A model generated the notes under the pieces. That model saw only the letters and a program-made list of their open reading frames with translations. It made no database searches and was not told where the DNA came from. Positions 41,446 to 51,231 of a stretch of DNA of 64,000 nucleotides are shown piece after piece. The DNA comes from Pseudomonas shirazensis (lineage in GTDB: Bacteria > Pseudomonadota > Gammaproteobacteria > Pseudomonadales > Pseudomonadaceae), in the NCBI RefSeq assembly GCF_014268785.2, contig NZ_JABWRD020000001.1:248001-312000 (forward strand), in the 5' to 3' direction. How positions within the stretch are numbered: the first letter of the stretch is position 1; each line of letters opens with the position of its first letter. The position numbers and the translations under genes were made by a program.

Positions 41446-42759
41446 ATGAAAGTTCTCAAAGGCCAGGATATTCTGGCGCTTGGCTTTATGACGTTTGCGC
41501 TGTTCGTCGGCGCCGGCAACATCATCTTCCCGCCGATCGTTGGCTTGCAGTCAGGCCCGCACGTGTGGATGGCAGCCTTGGGCTTCCTCGTCACTGCAGT
41601 AGGCCTGCCGGTCATCACCGTGGTTGCCCTGGCCAAGGTCGGCGGCGGCATGGACGCGTTGAGCAGCCCGATCGGCAAGTTCTTCGGTGGCCTGCTGGCG
41701 GCGGTCTGCTACCTGTCGGTTGGCCCGCTGTTCGCCACCCCGCGCACGGCGACGGTGTCGTTCGAAGTGGGCGTAGCCCCGTTGACCGGTGAAAGCCCGC
41801 TGGCATTGTTCATCTACAGCCTGGTGTACTTCATCATCGTGCTGGCAGTGTCCATGTACCCCGGCAAGCTGCTCGATACAGTGGGCCGCTTCCTTGCACC
41901 GCTGAAGATCCTCGCCCTGGCGGCCCTGGGTATCGCTGCGTTTGCGCTGCCTGCCGGGACCATCGGCGAAGCACAGCCGGCTTACGTTGCCGCGCCGTTC
42001 TCGCAGGGTTTCATCAATGGCTACCTGACCATGGACACCCTCGGGGCGCTGGTCTTCGGTATCGTCATCGTCAACGCGATCCGCTCACGTGGCGTCGAGT
42101 CGCCAAAGCTGATCACCCGCTATGCAATCATCGCCGGTCTGATCGCCGGGTTAGGGCTGGCACTGGTGTACATCAGCCTGTTCCGCCTCGGTGCCGGCAG
42201 CCATGACATCGCCGCTGATGCTACCAACGGCGCGGCCGTGCTGCATGCCTACGTGCAATATACCTTTGGCTCACTCGGTAGCGGCTTCCTGGCGGTGTTG
42301 ATCGCGTTGGCCTGCCTGGTGACTGCGGTTGGCCTGACCTGCGCCTGCGCCGAGTACTTCAGCCAGATTCTGCCGCTGTCGTACCGCACGCTGGTGGTGA
42401 TCCTGGCCGGTTTCTCGCTGGTGGTTTCCAACCTTGGCCTGACCAAGCTGATCATGTTCTCGATCCCGTTGCTGACGGCCATTTACCCACCGTGCATCGT
42501 GCTGGTGGCGCTGAGCTTCTGCAAAGGCATCTGGAACTCGCCGGTGCGTATCATGGGCCCGGTGATGGCCGTGTCGTTGCTGTTCGGCATTGTCGACGCG
42601 ATCAAAGGCACGCCGCTTGCCCATATCCTGCCGGATGTCCTGGCGCATCTGCCGCTGAGCGATCAAGGCCTGGCGTGGTTGGTACCTTCGGCGCTGACCC
42701 TCGGCGTGGCGGTGCTTTGCGACTGGATGCTGGGCAAGCCGCGCGAGGCGCTGGCGTGA
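41446..42759 (+). CDS. brnQ: Branched-chain amino acid:cation symporter BrnQ
   Basis: 437 residues, about 12 hydrophobic helices, normal for the LIVCS family. Imports Leu, Ile and Val with Na+ or H+ across the inner membrane. Family segments: [25 protein letters not shown] in helix 1, then [19 protein letters not shown], and [18 protein letters not shown]. Stands alone between two terminators. The ATG at 41446 begins the family's typical N-terminus ([14 protein letters not shown]) though the ribosome site is weak. Confidence 0.93.
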   Translation: MKVLKGQDILALGFMTFALFVGAGNIIFPPIVGLQSGPHVWMAALGFLVTAVGLPVITVVALAKVGGGMDALSSPIGKFFGGLLAAVCYLSVGPLFATPRTATVSFEVGVAPLTGESPLALFIYSLVYFIIVLAVSMYPGKLLDTVGRFLAPLKILALAALGIAAFALPAGTIGEAQPAYVAAPFSQGFINGYLTMDTLGALVFGIVIVNAIRSRGVESPKLITRYAIIAGLIAGLGLALVYISLFRLGAGSHDIAADATNGAAVLHAYVQYTFGSLGSGFLAVLIALACLVTAVGLTCACAEYFSQILPLSYRTLVVILAGFSLVVSNLGLTKLIMFSIPLLTAIYPPCIVLVALSFCKGIWNSPVRIMGPVMAVSLLFGIVDAIKGTPLAHILPDVLAHLPLSDQGLAWLVPSALTLGVAVLCDWMLGKPREALA

Positions 42760-42823
42760 GGTACTGACAGCCCGCTGCAAGCGCTGGCCACAAGCCGCTG
42801 CTGCGCTCGCCCAGGCTGGTCAT

Positions 42824-42859
42824 AAAAAACCCCGGGTCCGTGAGGATCCGGGGTTTTTT
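42824..42859. terminator. Bidirectional-looking terminator after brnQ
   Basis: Stem of CCCCGG-g-TCC with GGA-t-CCGGGG around a gtga loop, with six As before and six Ts after. Confidence 0.92.
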
Positions 42860-42958
42860 ATGGCCGGCTCCAGGTTTTGTGACGCGGTGCGTGTCTTTTG
42901 CCACATTCGGGCGTCGAAACCGATATCCTTTTGTGCACCTGAACGGTCGAGAACCTGC

Positions 42959-43723
42959 ATGAGCTTTATCCAAAGCAACCTGAGCAACTTGTTGGCAGTC
43001 TGCTGGTTTGCCCTGTGCTGGGGTGGTTACACCCGCTACGCAATCTGGAAGGGCCGCGATACGGCCTGCCTGGCCAGCGTTCTGCACCTCTATCGGGAAG
43101 ACTGGATGCGGCGCATGCTGCTGCGCGACAACCGCATTGCCGATGCCAGTGTGATCGGCAACCTTGAGCGCAATGCATCGTTCTTCGCTTCCAGCACGTT
43201 GATCATCCTTGCCGGTATCCTCACGGTGCTGGGGGCGTCGGACCGCGCCGTATCGCTGCTGGCCGACCTGCCGTATGTGCAGGTGGCTTCGCAGGGCATG
43301 TCGGAAGTGAAGCTGTTGGGCCTGGCGGCGGTGTTCGTCTACGCCTTCTTCACCTTCAGCTGGTGCATGCGCCAGTACAACTTTGCAGCGGTGCTGGTGG
43401 GCTCGGCGCCGATGATCGGCGAGCGCCTGGTCAACGAGCTTGAGCGCAAGGCATTTGCCGCGCGGGCAGCACGGGTGCTGTCACTTGCGGCCAACCAGTT
43501 CAACTTGGGCTTGCGCGCCTATTACTTCGGCATGGCCATGTTGACCTGGTTCATCAACCCGTGGCTGTTCATGGTCGTCAGCTTGGGCGTAGTGCTGATT
43601 CTTTATCGCCGCGAGTTCCACTCCGATGTATTGGAAGTGATGGTGTTCACGCCGACTGAAAGTGTCCCTAGTGACGCGCCGAAAGAGCCGACCGCGGTGT
43701 TGACTGAAACGGTTAATCGTTAA
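42959..43723 (+). CDS. DUF599-family inner-membrane protein
   Basis: 254 residues, four likely membrane helices (about 8-25, 75-95, 115-140, 195-225). Matches the DUF599 pattern: a short N-terminal helix, then GGYTRYAIWKGR, WMRRMLLRDNRIADASVIGNLERNASFFASSTLIILAGILT, and FSWCMRQYNF. Function unknown. ATG 42959 gives a natural membrane-protein start; a longer reading from 42860 lies inside the preceding terminator and is unlikely. Confidence 0.85.
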   Translation: MSFIQSNLSNLLAVCWFALCWGGYTRYAIWKGRDTACLASVLHLYREDWMRRMLLRDNRIADASVIGNLERNASFFASSTLIILAGILTVLGASDRAVSLLADLPYVQVASQGMSEVKLLGLAAVFVYAFFTFSWCMRQYNFAAVLVGSAPMIGERLVNELERKAFAARAARVLSLAANQFNLGLRAYYFGMAMLTWFINPWLFMVVSLGVVLILYRREFHSDVLEVMVFTPTESVPSDAPKEPTAVLTETVNR

Positions 43724-43734
43724 ACTTCAGGCAT

Positions 43735-43763
43735 AAAAAAACCCGACAATGTCGGGTTTTTTT
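43735..43763. terminator. Bidirectional terminator between DUF599 gene and small lipoprotein gene
   Basis: ACCCGAC-aat-GTCGGGT with an A run before and a seven-base T run after, between two convergent genes. Confidence 0.92.
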
Positions 43764-43774
43764 GTGTGCTGCGA

Positions 43775-44041
43775 TTACGGCTTGACTGGTGCAGTCGGGG
43801 CCGGTTCGCCTTTGTCAGCAGCTTCTTCAGCTGCTTTTTGCTGCGCTTCAGCCTGGTCTTTGGCAGCTTCGGCGTTTTCCTTGGCAGCTTCATTCATCTT
43901 ATCCTGAGCTTCGCCCGCTTTATCCTGGGCTTGCTCGGCGTGTTCCTGTGCATCTTGAGCCTTGTTTTCGCTTGCCTTGTCGCAAGCAGCCAGGCCCATG
44001 GCAGCAGCCAGCATCAGAGCAAAAGCAAAAGGTTTACGCAT
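43775..44041 (-). CDS. Small helical lipoprotein
   Basis: 88 residues. Lipobox L-A-A-C at about residue 20, then a highly charged helix of repeated A-x-x-K/E-A units (about 22-75) with almost no hydrophobic residues, ending in a Pro-rich tail. It looks like an abundant outer-membrane lipoprotein with a long amphipathic or coiled-coil helix. AAGGAGAGA lies just before the ATG. A perfect inverted repeat sits in its leader. Function unknown. Confidence 0.78.
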   Translation of the reverse strand: MRKPFAFALMLAAAMGLAACDKASENKAQDAQEHAEQAQDKAGEAQDKMNEAAKENAEAAKDQAEAQQKAAEEAADKGEPAPTAPVKP

Positions 44042-44071
44042 GGGGTGTCTCTCCTTGGGTGGAATAACTTG

Positions 44072-44091
44072 CTTGAACCTTCGAGTTCAAG
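44072..44091 (-). promoter_or_regulatory. Inverted repeat in the leader of the small lipoprotein gene
   Basis: CTTGAAC-cttcga-GTTCAAG, a perfect 7-bp repeat 30 bases upstream of the start codon. It may be an operator or an mRNA hairpin in the 5' leader. Confidence 0.45.
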
Positions 44092-44190
44092 TGCACGAAA
44101 TTAGTTCCACAGAGATTACAGATATATAAGTGCGCGTCCACTCTGGAATTTTCAACGCGCTTGTGCTGTCACGCCGACGAGGGCTTAACG

Positions 44191-44667
44191 GTGATCGATT
44201 CGTCTCTGATGGCTATGGCTGAACGCTTTCTGTCGGCACTCCGGCATTGCCAGTTATTGAACATGCGCGTACATCAAGCTGATGCCGGCGGCATGACCCT
44301 GGTGCTGCCTTGGTCGCCGCTGCTGGTTGGCAATCCACAGACCGGTGCAGTCCATGGCGGCGCGCTGACCACGTTGATGGACACCACCTGCGGCATGGCT
44401 ACTTTGTGTTCGTTGGCGCAGTTCGAAGTGTGCCCGACCTTGGACCTGCGCATCGACTATATGCACTCCGCCGAGGCCGGCAAGGATATCTACGGCCACG
44501 CGCATTGTTATCGTGTCACCCGCGATGTGATTTTTACCCGTGGCATGGCGTATCAGGATGACCCCGAGCAGCCTATCTGCCAGGTGGTGGGGACTTTCAT
44601 GCGCCTGGGGCAGCAGGCCAGGGGTGGTATCCGCTTTGCTGGCAAGCTTGATGGAGGGCAGGGCTGA
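44191..44667 (+). CDS. PaaI-type hot-dog thioesterase (first of two)
   Basis: 158 residues from GTG 44191, chosen because GAGGG lies eight bases upstream. Single hot-dog domain with the PaaI signature region GNPQTGAVHGGALTTLMDTTCGMAT, where HGG and the following acidic residue mark the active site. Hydrolyses acyl-CoA thioesters of unknown chain. Its stop codon overlaps the next gene by one base; both encode the same fold, so they may form a heteromeric enzyme. Confidence 0.85.
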   Translation: MIDSSLMAMAERFLSALRHCQLLNMRVHQADAGGMTLVLPWSPLLVGNPQTGAVHGGALTTLMDTTCGMATLCSLAQFEVCPTLDLRIDYMHSAEAGKDIYGHAHCYRVTRDVIFTRGMAYQDDPEQPICQVVGTFMRLGQQARGGIRFAGKLDGGQG

Positions 44668-45125
44668 TGATTCCGGCAGACGTTCGCCAGCGCCTTAATC
44701 AGGCCCACGCGGTGGGTGATTACGCACCACTGCTGGCATTGATTCCTTATGCAGGGCTCATCGGTATCGAGTGCGAGCGCCAGGGCGAGCAGCTGTTGTT
44801 CCGCTTGCCAGCCAGTGCCGACAATGTCGGTAATCCGCTGTTGCCGGCCATTCATGGTGGTGTCATCGCAGGTTTCATGGAGCTCTCGGCGGCGCTCTAT
44901 CTGCTGGTCTATAGCGAAAGCGCGAGTATTCCGAAAATCATCGATTTCTCCATCGACTACCTGCGTGCCGGCTATGTGCGCGACACCTATGCCAATTGCC
45001 AGCTCTGGCGCCAAGGGCGGCGGGTGACCAATGTCGCGATCAGTGCCTGGCAGGACGATCGCAACCTGCCGATCGCCATGGCCCGTGCTCATTTCAAGAT
45101 CGAACCGGAAAAGCCCTTGAAATAG
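44667..45125 (+). CDS. PaaI-type hot-dog thioesterase (second of two)
   Basis: 152 residues. Hot-dog fold with LPAIHGGVIAGFMELSAALYLL; the acidic residue follows the HGG helix as in the first copy, but the two are clearly diverged. Begins one base inside the preceding stop codon. The last few codons double as the -35 of the htpG heat-shock promoter, an economical overlap. Confidence 0.85.
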   Translation: MIPADVRQRLNQAHAVGDYAPLLALIPYAGLIGIECERQGEQLLFRLPASADNVGNPLLPAIHGGVIAGFMELSAALYLLVYSESASIPKIIDFSIDYLRAGYVRDTYANCQLWRQGRRVTNVAISAWQDDRNLPIAMARAHFKIEPEKPLK

Positions 45126-45141
45126 TCCGCCATGCCCCCAT
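45116..45141 (+). promoter_or_regulatory. Heat-shock (sigma-32) promoter of htpG
   Basis: CTTGAAA (45116-45122), 13 bases, then CCCCAT (45136-45141) followed by CT. This is essentially the sigma-32 consensus. The -35 lies in the last codons of the thioesterase gene, and the transcript would start about 70 bases before the htpG ATG. Confidence 0.9.
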
Positions 45142-45221
45142 CTGTTGGACATCCCGCCGTAAACGCCGGCCACCGCGGCCTGCCAGGCGACCATTGCCAT
45201 CAGATCGGAGTTTTGAAGACC

Positions 45222-47129
45222 ATGAGTGTGGAGACACAAAAAGAAACCCTGGGCTTCCAGACCGAGGTAAAGCAACTGCTGCACCTCATGATCCACTCGC
45301 TGTACTCGAACAAGGAAATTTTCCTTCGCGAGCTGATTTCCAACGCCTCCGACGCCGCTGACAAGCTGCGTTTCGAAGCCCTGGCCAAGCCGGAGCTGCT
45401 CGAAGGCGACGCCGACCTGAAAATCCGCGTCAGCTTCGATGCCGAGGCCGGCACCGTGACCCTGGAAGACAACGGCATCGGCATGAGCCGTGAAGATGTC
45501 ATTGCGCACCTGGGCACCATTGCCAAGTCCGGCACTGCCGATTTCATGAAAAACCTCAGCGGCGACCAGAAAAAGGACTCGCACCTGATCGGTCAGTTCG
45601 GCGTGGGCTTCTATTCGGCGTTCATTGTTGCCGACCAGGTCGACGTCTACAGCCGTCGTGCGGGCCAGCCAGCCGCTGAAGGCGTGCACTGGTCGTCGAA
45701 AGGCGAGGGCGAATTCGAAGTTGCCACCATCGACAAGCCACAACGCGGCACGCGCATCGTTCTGCACCTGAAGAAGGAAGAACAGGAGTTTGCTGACGGC
45801 TGGCGCCTGCGCAACGTCGTGAAGAAGTACTCCGACCACATTGCCCTGCCAATCCAGCTGCCTAAAGAACAGGCCGAAGCCGCTGAAGGCGAAGCCGCAC
45901 CTGCGCAGGAATGGGAAACCGTCAACCGCGCCAGCGCCCTGTGGACCCGTTCGCGTACCGAGGTCAAGGACGAGGAATACCAGGAGTTCTACAAGCACAT
46001 CGGCCATGACTTCGAAAACCCGCTGGCCTGGAGCCACAACAAGGTCGAAGGCAAGCTCGAATACAACTCGCTGCTGTACGTCCCGGCCCGCGCGCCGTTC
46101 GACCTGTACCAGCGCGAAGCGCCGCGTGGCCTGAAGCTGTACGTGCAGCGTGTGTTCATCATGGACCAGGCCGAGTCGTTCCTGCCGTTGTACCTGCGTT
46201 TCATCAAGGGCGTGGTTGACTCCAATGACCTGTCGCTGAACGTTTCGCGCGAGATCCTGCAGAAAGACCCGATCATCGACTCGATGAAAACCGCGCTGAC
46301 CAAGCGTGTGCTCGACATGCTCGAGAAGCTGGCGAAGAACGAACCCGAGCAATACAAGGGCTTCTGGAAGAACTTCGGCCAGGTCCTCAAGGAAGGCCCG
46401 GCAGAAGATTTCGCCAACAAAGAGAAGATCGCCGGCCTGCTGCGCTTTGCTTCAACCCACGACGACAGCGGCGAGCAAAGTGTGTCGCTGGCTGACTACC
46501 TGGCTCGTGCCAAAGAAGGCCAGGACAAAATCTACTACCTCACCGGCGAAACCTACGCGCAGGTCAAGAACAGCCCGCACCTTGAGGTCTTCCGCAAGAA
46601 AGGCATCGAAGTGCTGCTGCTGACCGATCGTATCGACGAGTGGCTGATGAGCTACCTGAGCGACTTCGACGGCAAGAGCTTTGTCGATGTTGCCCGCGGT
46701 GACCTTGACCTGGGCAAGCTGGATTCGGAAGAAGACAAGAAAGCCCAGGAAGAAGTCGCCAAGGAAAAAGAAGGTCTGGTCGAGCGTCTGAAAGCTGCGC
46801 TGGGTGACAGTGTTGCTGAAGTGCGTGTCTCCCATCGCCTGACCGACTCGCCAGCCATTCTGGCCATCGGTGAGCAGGACCTGGGCCTGCAGATGCGTCA
46901 GATCCTCGAGGCCAGCGGGCAGAAAGTGCCGGACTCGAAGCCTATCTTCGAATTCAACCCGGCTCATCCGCTGATCGAGAAACTCGATCACGAGCAGAGC
47001 GAGGATCGTTTCGGCGAGCTTTCGCACATCCTCTTCGATCAGGCTGCCTTGGCCGCTGGCGACAGCCTCAAGGACCCTGCGGCGTATGTGCGTCGCCTGA
47101 ACAAGCTGCTGGTCGAGCTGTCTGCTTGA
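45222..47129 (+). CDS. htpG: Chaperone protein HtpG (Hsp90)
   Basis: 635 residues. Cytoplasmic Hsp90 chaperone. GHKL ATPase at the N-terminus: [53 protein letters not shown]; a middle domain with [15 protein letters not shown]; and a C-terminal dimerisation domain. ATG 45222 gives the usual M-S-V-E-T-Q-K-E start; a longer reading from 45132 would run through the promoter. Strong heat-shock promoter upstream, terminator downstream. Confidence 0.98.
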   Translation: MSVETQKETLGFQTEVKQLLHLMIHSLYSNKEIFLRELISNASDAADKLRFEALAKPELLEGDADLKIRVSFDAEAGTVTLEDNGIGMSREDVIAHLGTIAKSGTADFMKNLSGDQKKDSHLIGQFGVGFYSAFIVADQVDVYSRRAGQPAAEGVHWSSKGEGEFEVATIDKPQRGTRIVLHLKKEEQEFADGWRLRNVVKKYSDHIALPIQLPKEQAEAAEGEAAPAQEWETVNRASALWTRSRTEVKDEEYQEFYKHIGHDFENPLAWSHNKVEGKLEYNSLLYVPARAPFDLYQREAPRGLKLYVQRVFIMDQAESFLPLYLRFIKGVVDSNDLSLNVSREILQKDPIIDSMKTALTKRVLDMLEKLAKNEPEQYKGFWKNFGQVLKEGPAEDFANKEKIAGLLRFASTHDDSGEQSVSLADYLARAKEGQDKIYYLTGETYAQVKNSPHLEVFRKKGIEVLLLTDRIDEWLMSYLSDFDGKSFVDVARGDLDLGKLDSEEDKKAQEEVAKEKEGLVERLKAALGDSVAEVRVSHRLTDSPAILAIGEQDLGLQMRQILEASGQKVPDSKPIFEFNPAHPLIEKLDHEQSEDRFGELSHILFDQAALAAGDSLKDPAAYVRRLNKLLVELSA

Positions 47130-47143
47130 GATAAGCGCTGAAT

Positions 47144-47167
47144 AAGCCCGCTTCGGCGGGCTTTTTT
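47144..47167 (+). terminator. Terminator after htpG
   Basis: AAGCCCGC-TTCG-GCGGGCTT, an 8-bp stem with TTCG loop followed by a T run, 15 bases after the stop codon. Confidence 0.92.
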
Positions 47168-47203
47168 ATTACGGTCTTTTGTACCAGGACAAGGAGAAGC
47201 TTG

Positions 47204-47950
47204 ATGAGCAAAGCAATCGTCGAATCGTTGGTCTATCACCACGCCGGCAAGGCTTACGAGAGCCGCTTGGTATACGCCCCAGGCGCAGAAGCAAAACCTG
47301 CTCTGCTGATGGCGCCGAACTGGATGGGCATCGGCGAAGGTGCCGAGCGCATTGCCAGGGAAGTCGCCGAGAAGGGCTATGTGGTGCTGATCGCCGACCT
47401 CTATGGGCAGTTGGTGCGGCCGACCAATGCAGATGAAGCGGGCGCCGCCATGATGCCGCTGAAAAACGATCGTGCTGAGCTGCGCAAGCGCATGCATGCC
47501 GCCCTGGCTCAGTTGCTGGGGCAGTCCAAGGCGCAGCTGGCGCCGGGCAAGGTGGCGGCGTTCGGCTTCTGTTTTGGTGGTTGCTGTGCACTGGAGCTGG
47601 CCCGCAGTGGCGCTGATCTAAAAGCCACTGTCTCCTTCCACGGCACCCTCGACACACCTGATAGCGCCGATGCCGGCAACATCAAAGGTTCGGTACTGGT
47701 GCTGCACGGCGCCAGCGATCCACTGGTACCCCGCGAGCAGCTACCTGCCTTCGAGCAGGAAATGAACGCGGCCAAGGTCGATTGGCAACTGGTCAGCTAC
47801 GGCGGTGCGGTGCATTCGTTCACCGACCCGGCGGCAAACGTACCGGGCAAGATGCAATTTGACTGGCGCACCTCACAGCGCGCGTTCAAGGCCATGCACA
47901 ATCTGCTCGAAGAAGTGTTCAAACCGGATCCTGCTCAGCTAGCGGGGTAA
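47204..47950 (+). CDS. Dienelactone-hydrolase-family protein
   Basis: 248 residues. Alpha/beta hydrolase of the DLH type with a cysteine nucleophile: GFCFGGCCALELA (G-x-C-x-G-G), acidic residue in GASDPLVP, and His in GGAVHSFTDP. Classical members open dienelactones in chlorocatechol breakdown, but no such pathway genes are nearby, so the real substrate is unknown. GGAG lies upstream of ATG 47204. Its last 12 bases overlap the end of the convergent pirin gene. Confidence 0.87.
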   Translation: MSKAIVESLVYHHAGKAYESRLVYAPGAEAKPALLMAPNWMGIGEGAERIAREVAEKGYVVLIADLYGQLVRPTNADEAGAAMMPLKNDRAELRKRMHAALAQLLGQSKAQLAPGKVAAFGFCFGGCCALELARSGADLKATVSFHGTLDTPDSADAGNIKGSVLVLHGASDPLVPREQLPAFEQEMNAAKVDWQLVSYGGAVHSFTDPAANVPGKMQFDWRTSQRAFKAMHNLLEEVFKPDPAQLAG

Positions 47951-48802
47951 CTCGATCCGCTGGGTTTCTCCGGCTACCACTGGCCATTGCCCGGCTGCCC
48001 AGTTGGCCCGTGCCTGTTCGATCAGTGCCGGGTCGCTGGCAACAAAGTTCCAGTTCATCCGCCGCGGCCCATCCAGCGGCGCGCCGCCGATCAGTGCCAG
48101 TTGGCATTCACCTTGCGCGTACAGCGTCAGTTCCTCGCCTTCTGGCAGCACCAGCAAGCTGTGCGGCTCGACCGGCTCTTCATCGAGCAACACCTCGCCC
48201 TCCATTAGATACAGCGCACGCTGGGTATGTTCAGTGGGGATCAGCAGGCTAGTTGCCGGTTGCATGCCGATGTGCGCGTACAGGGTAGGGGAGAGCACCG
48301 GTACCGGCGACTCAAGGCAAAAGCCTCGACCGGCAATCAGACAGATACGCACTCCCAGGGTGTCGCTGACCGGCAAGCTCGCTGCGCAGTGATGGCTGTA
48401 GTTGGGCAGTGCCTGCTCGTGTTCCCGCGGCGCCGCCAGCCACACCTGCAGCCCATGCAGGCGTGAGCCGCTTGCGACCAGCTCGGCCGGCGTGCGCTCG
48501 ACGTGGGCCACGCCACGACCGGCGCTCATCCAGCTGACCTCGCCAGGCCGCACACGTTGATCAGAGCCAATGCTGTCCTTGTGCAGCAGTTCGCCTTCGA
48601 AGAGGTAGGTCAGGGTGGCCAGACCGATGTGTGGATGTTGGTGGATATCCATGCCACTGCCCGCAGCGTAGTCGGTTGCGAGCATGTGGTCGAAGAACAC
48701 GAACGGGCCGACGCTGCGGCACTGCGCTGAGGGTAGCAGCCGCAGAATGGGCTGGCCCGCGATGGTTTCGGCGCGTGGGCGGATGATCAATGGGCGGCTC
48801 AT
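47939..48802 (-). CDS. Pirin-family protein
   Basis: 287 residues. Two-cupin pirin: N-terminal cupin with the metal ligands in MDIHQHPHIGLATLTYLFEG and GVAHVER, then VSWMSAGRG. Pirins are iron-binding proteins; some act as quercetinases, others as redox or regulatory partners. ATG 48802 (M-S-R-P-L-I-I-R-P) is the natural start; a reading from 48838 has no ribosome site. Convergent with, and overlapping by 12 bases, the DLH gene. Confidence 0.9.
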   Translation of the reverse strand: MSRPLIIRPRAETIAGQPILRLLPSAQCRSVGPFVFFDHMLATDYAAGSGMDIHQHPHIGLATLTYLFEGELLHKDSIGSDQRVRPGEVSWMSAGRGVAHVERTPAELVASGSRLHGLQVWLAAPREHEQALPNYSHHCAASLPVSDTLGVRICLIAGRGFCLESPVPVLSPTLYAHIGMQPATSLLIPTEHTQRALYLMEGEVLLDEEPVEPHSLLVLPEGEELTLYAQGECQLALIGGAPLDGPRRMNWNFVASDPALIEQARANWAAGQWPVVAGETQRIELPR

Positions 48803-48916
48803 GCAAGGCTCCAGGTACAGGGCTGAGGCTGCAAGCATAGCGATTTGCCAGCCATTGCTGAACCGTGGCCGTCAGGCGCGGGTCTACTCTGTTCGAATCA
48901 GCTCAAGGAAACTGCC

Positions 48917-49921
48917 ATGATCGCCAGAGCACTGGCTGCGGTGCTGGTCTCGGGCCTGCTGTGCCACGCGGCGCAGGCGCGCGACTACCGCTACAGCGAT
49001 GCCCATCTGCATTACGTCGACTTTTTCCAGGAATCCGAGGGCATGCCGACCCTGCTTGCGGCGATGGACAAGGCCGGTATCGATCAGTCGATGATTTCCG
49101 GGGTGTCAGTGGCGAAGAAGTGGCACGAGGACGAACCCAAGCGCCCGCGCTACTACGCCGGTGATGATGCCGATGCCTACTGGTACAGCGCCACTGACGT
49201 CTATGTGGCGGCCGCATTGGAAAAGCTGCCGGCCGAACAGCGCAAGCGCTTCCATCCATTCCTGACCGGCTTCAATCCGGTCGACAAGAATGCAGCCAGC
49301 CACATCGAGCGTATGCTCGAGCTGTATCCGGGAATGTGGCAGGGCATCGGCGAGGTGTTCACCCGCCATGACGACCTTACTGCGCTGACCAGCGGCGATA
49401 CGCCGAGGGCCAACAACGAGGCCATGACACGGATTTATCACCTGGCCGCAGAACGTGACCTGCCCGTGCTGATCCACTCCAACATCACCTCCAAGCGCGA
49501 GCGCAACCCACTGTACCTGGCCGAGCTGGAAGAGCCCCTGCGCAACCATCCGCACACACGATTCATCTGGGCGCATGCCGGTACCAGCATGGAGATTCAT
49601 CGCCATCAGACGCAGATGGACTTCCTCTTGCCGGTAGTAACGCGATTGTTGAAGGACTATCCGAACCTGTACATCGACTTGTCCTGGAGTGTGCTCGAGC
49701 CGTATCTGCTCGACGAGGCAGGCAAGCCGCGCAAGGCCTGGGTCGAGTTGGTCGAGCAGTACCCTGACCGGTTCATGTTGGGTTCGGATGTGGTTGGTCG
49801 GTTCGACAGCCTGGGCAAGGAGCTGCATGGCTTCGATCCATTTCTGGATGCTTTGAGCGAAGAGGTGGCGCACAAGGTGGCGCGGGACAACTTCCTGGCG
49901 GTGCTGCCCAAGGGGCACTGA
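48917..49921 (+). CDS. Exported amidohydrolase (amidohydrolase-2 / TIM-barrel metal hydrolase)
   Basis: 334 residues. Signal peptide (about 1-22, ending A-A-Q-A). Metal-dependent TIM barrel: SDAHLHYVDFF (H-x-H) on strand 1, LPVLIHSN, RFIWAHAGTS and the final GSDVVGRF Asp, the ligand set of the PF04909 group. Many members are decarboxylases or lactonases, here sent to the periplasm. Substrate unknown. AAGGAA precedes ATG 48917. Confidence 0.87.
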   Translation: MIARALAAVLVSGLLCHAAQARDYRYSDAHLHYVDFFQESEGMPTLLAAMDKAGIDQSMISGVSVAKKWHEDEPKRPRYYAGDDADAYWYSATDVYVAAALEKLPAEQRKRFHPFLTGFNPVDKNAASHIERMLELYPGMWQGIGEVFTRHDDLTALTSGDTPRANNEAMTRIYHLAAERDLPVLIHSNITSKRERNPLYLAELEEPLRNHPHTRFIWAHAGTSMEIHRHQTQMDFLLPVVTRLLKDYPNLYIDLSWSVLEPYLLDEAGKPRKAWVELVEQYPDRFMLGSDVVGRFDSLGKELHGFDPFLDALSEEVAHKVARDNFLAVLPKGH

Positions 49922-49951
49922 GCCGCGCCAGGCAACGCAAACGCCGAAAAC

Positions 49952-49981
49952 AAAAACGCCCCGAACCAGTCGGGGCGTTTT
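49952..49981. terminator. Bidirectional terminator between amidohydrolase and fabB
   Basis: ACGCCCCG-aaccagt-CGGGGCGT, an 8-bp stem with an A run on the left and Ts on the right, between convergent genes. Confidence 0.9.
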
Positions 49982-49999
49982 CAGTGCAGCAGTCAGGCC

Positions 50000-51220
50000 T
50001 TACTTGCCTTCCCAGCGCTTGAGCACCAGGGTGGCGTTGGTGCCGCCGAAGCCGAAGCTGTTGCTCATGACGGTGTCGATCTTCGCGTTTTCGATGGTTT
50101 CACGCTGGATCGGCAGGTCAGCAACTTCCGGGTCCAGCTCATCGATGTTGGCGGAGCCGGCGATGAAGTTGTTTTCCATCATCAGCAGGCAGTAGATCGC
50201 CTCGTGCACGCCAGCGGCGCCCAGCGAGTGGCCGGACAGGCTCTTGGTCGAGCTGATCTTTGGTGCCTTGTCCTTGAACACTTCACGAACACCTTTCATC
50301 TCGGCAACGTCGCCGACCGGAGTCGAGGTGCCGTGAGTGTTGAGGTAGTCGATTGGTGTATCAACGGTCGACAGCGCCTGCTGCATGCAGCGGATCGCGC
50401 CTTCGCCGCTTGGAGCGACCATGTCGTAACCGTCGGAAGTTGCACCGTAGCCGACGATTTCAGCGTAGATCTTGGCACCGCGGGCGAGGGCGTGTTCCAG
50501 CTCTTCGACCACGACCATGCCGCCGCCGCCAGCGATGACGAAACCGTCACGGTCGGCGTCGTAGGCGCGCGAAGCCAGCTCAGGCGTTTCGTTGCGCTTG
50601 GTCGACAGGGCGCCCATGGCATCGAACAGGAACGACTGGCTCCAGTGCTCTTCTTCACCGCCACCGGCAAAGACAATGTCCTGCTTGCCCCACTGGATCT
50701 GCTCCAGAGCGGTACCGATGCAGTGTGCGCTGGTAGCGCAGGCCGACGAGATCGAGTAGTTGATACCCTTGATCTTGAACGGCGTGGCCAGGCACGCGGA
50801 AACGGTGCTGCCCATGGTGCGGGTAACCCGGTACGGACCGACGCGCTTGACGCCTTTCTCGCGCAGGGTGTCCAGCGCTTCCATCTGGTTCAGGGTCGAT
50901 GCGCCGCCGGAGCCTGCTACCAGGCCGGTGCGTGGGTTGGAAACCTGCTCTTCGCTCAGCCCCGAATCCTTGATCGCGTCCTGCATTGCCAGGTAGGCGT
51001 AGGCAGCAGCGTGGCCGACGAAGCGGAACACCTTGCGGTCGATCAGTTCTTCGAGGTTCAGGTCGATGGAACCGGAAACCTGGCTGCGCAGCCCCATTTC
51101 CTTGTATTCCGGGTTGAAACGAATGCCCGGACGGCTCTTGCGCAGGTTTTCGGTGACGGTCTCTTTGTCATTGCCCAGGCAAGATACGATGCCCAGACCA
51201 GTGATAACGACGCGGCGCAT
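50000..51220 (-). CDS. fabB: 3-oxoacyl-ACP synthase I
   Basis: 406 residues. Elongates unsaturated acyl-ACP after FabA. Catalytic Cys in [14 protein letters not shown], His in [11 protein letters not shown], and the second His in [11 protein letters not shown] are all present. Eleven bases after fabA, so one operon; AAGGG lies about nine bases before the ATG. Normal length. Confidence 0.98.
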   Translation of the reverse strand: MRRVVITGLGIVSCLGNDKETVTENLRKSRPGIRFNPEYKEMGLRSQVSGSIDLNLEELIDRKVFRFVGHAAAYAYLAMQDAIKDSGLSEEQVSNPRTGLVAGSGGASTLNQMEALDTLREKGVKRVGPYRVTRTMGSTVSACLATPFKIKGINYSISSACATSAHCIGTALEQIQWGKQDIVFAGGGEEEHWSQSFLFDAMGALSTKRNETPELASRAYDADRDGFVIAGGGGMVVVEELEHALARGAKIYAEIVGYGATSDGYDMVAPSGEGAIRCMQQALSTVDTPIDYLNTHGTSTPVGDVAEMKGVREVFKDKAPKISSTKSLSGHSLGAAGVHEAIYCLLMMENNFIAGSANIDELDPEVADLPIQRETIENAKIDTVMSNSFGFGGTNATLVLKRWEGK

Positions 51221-51231
51221 GCGAATAACCC

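Noticed and set aside
42860..42958. N-terminal extension of the DUF599 protein
   Set aside because: It would begin in the terminator of brnQ and adds 33 residues without family likeness.
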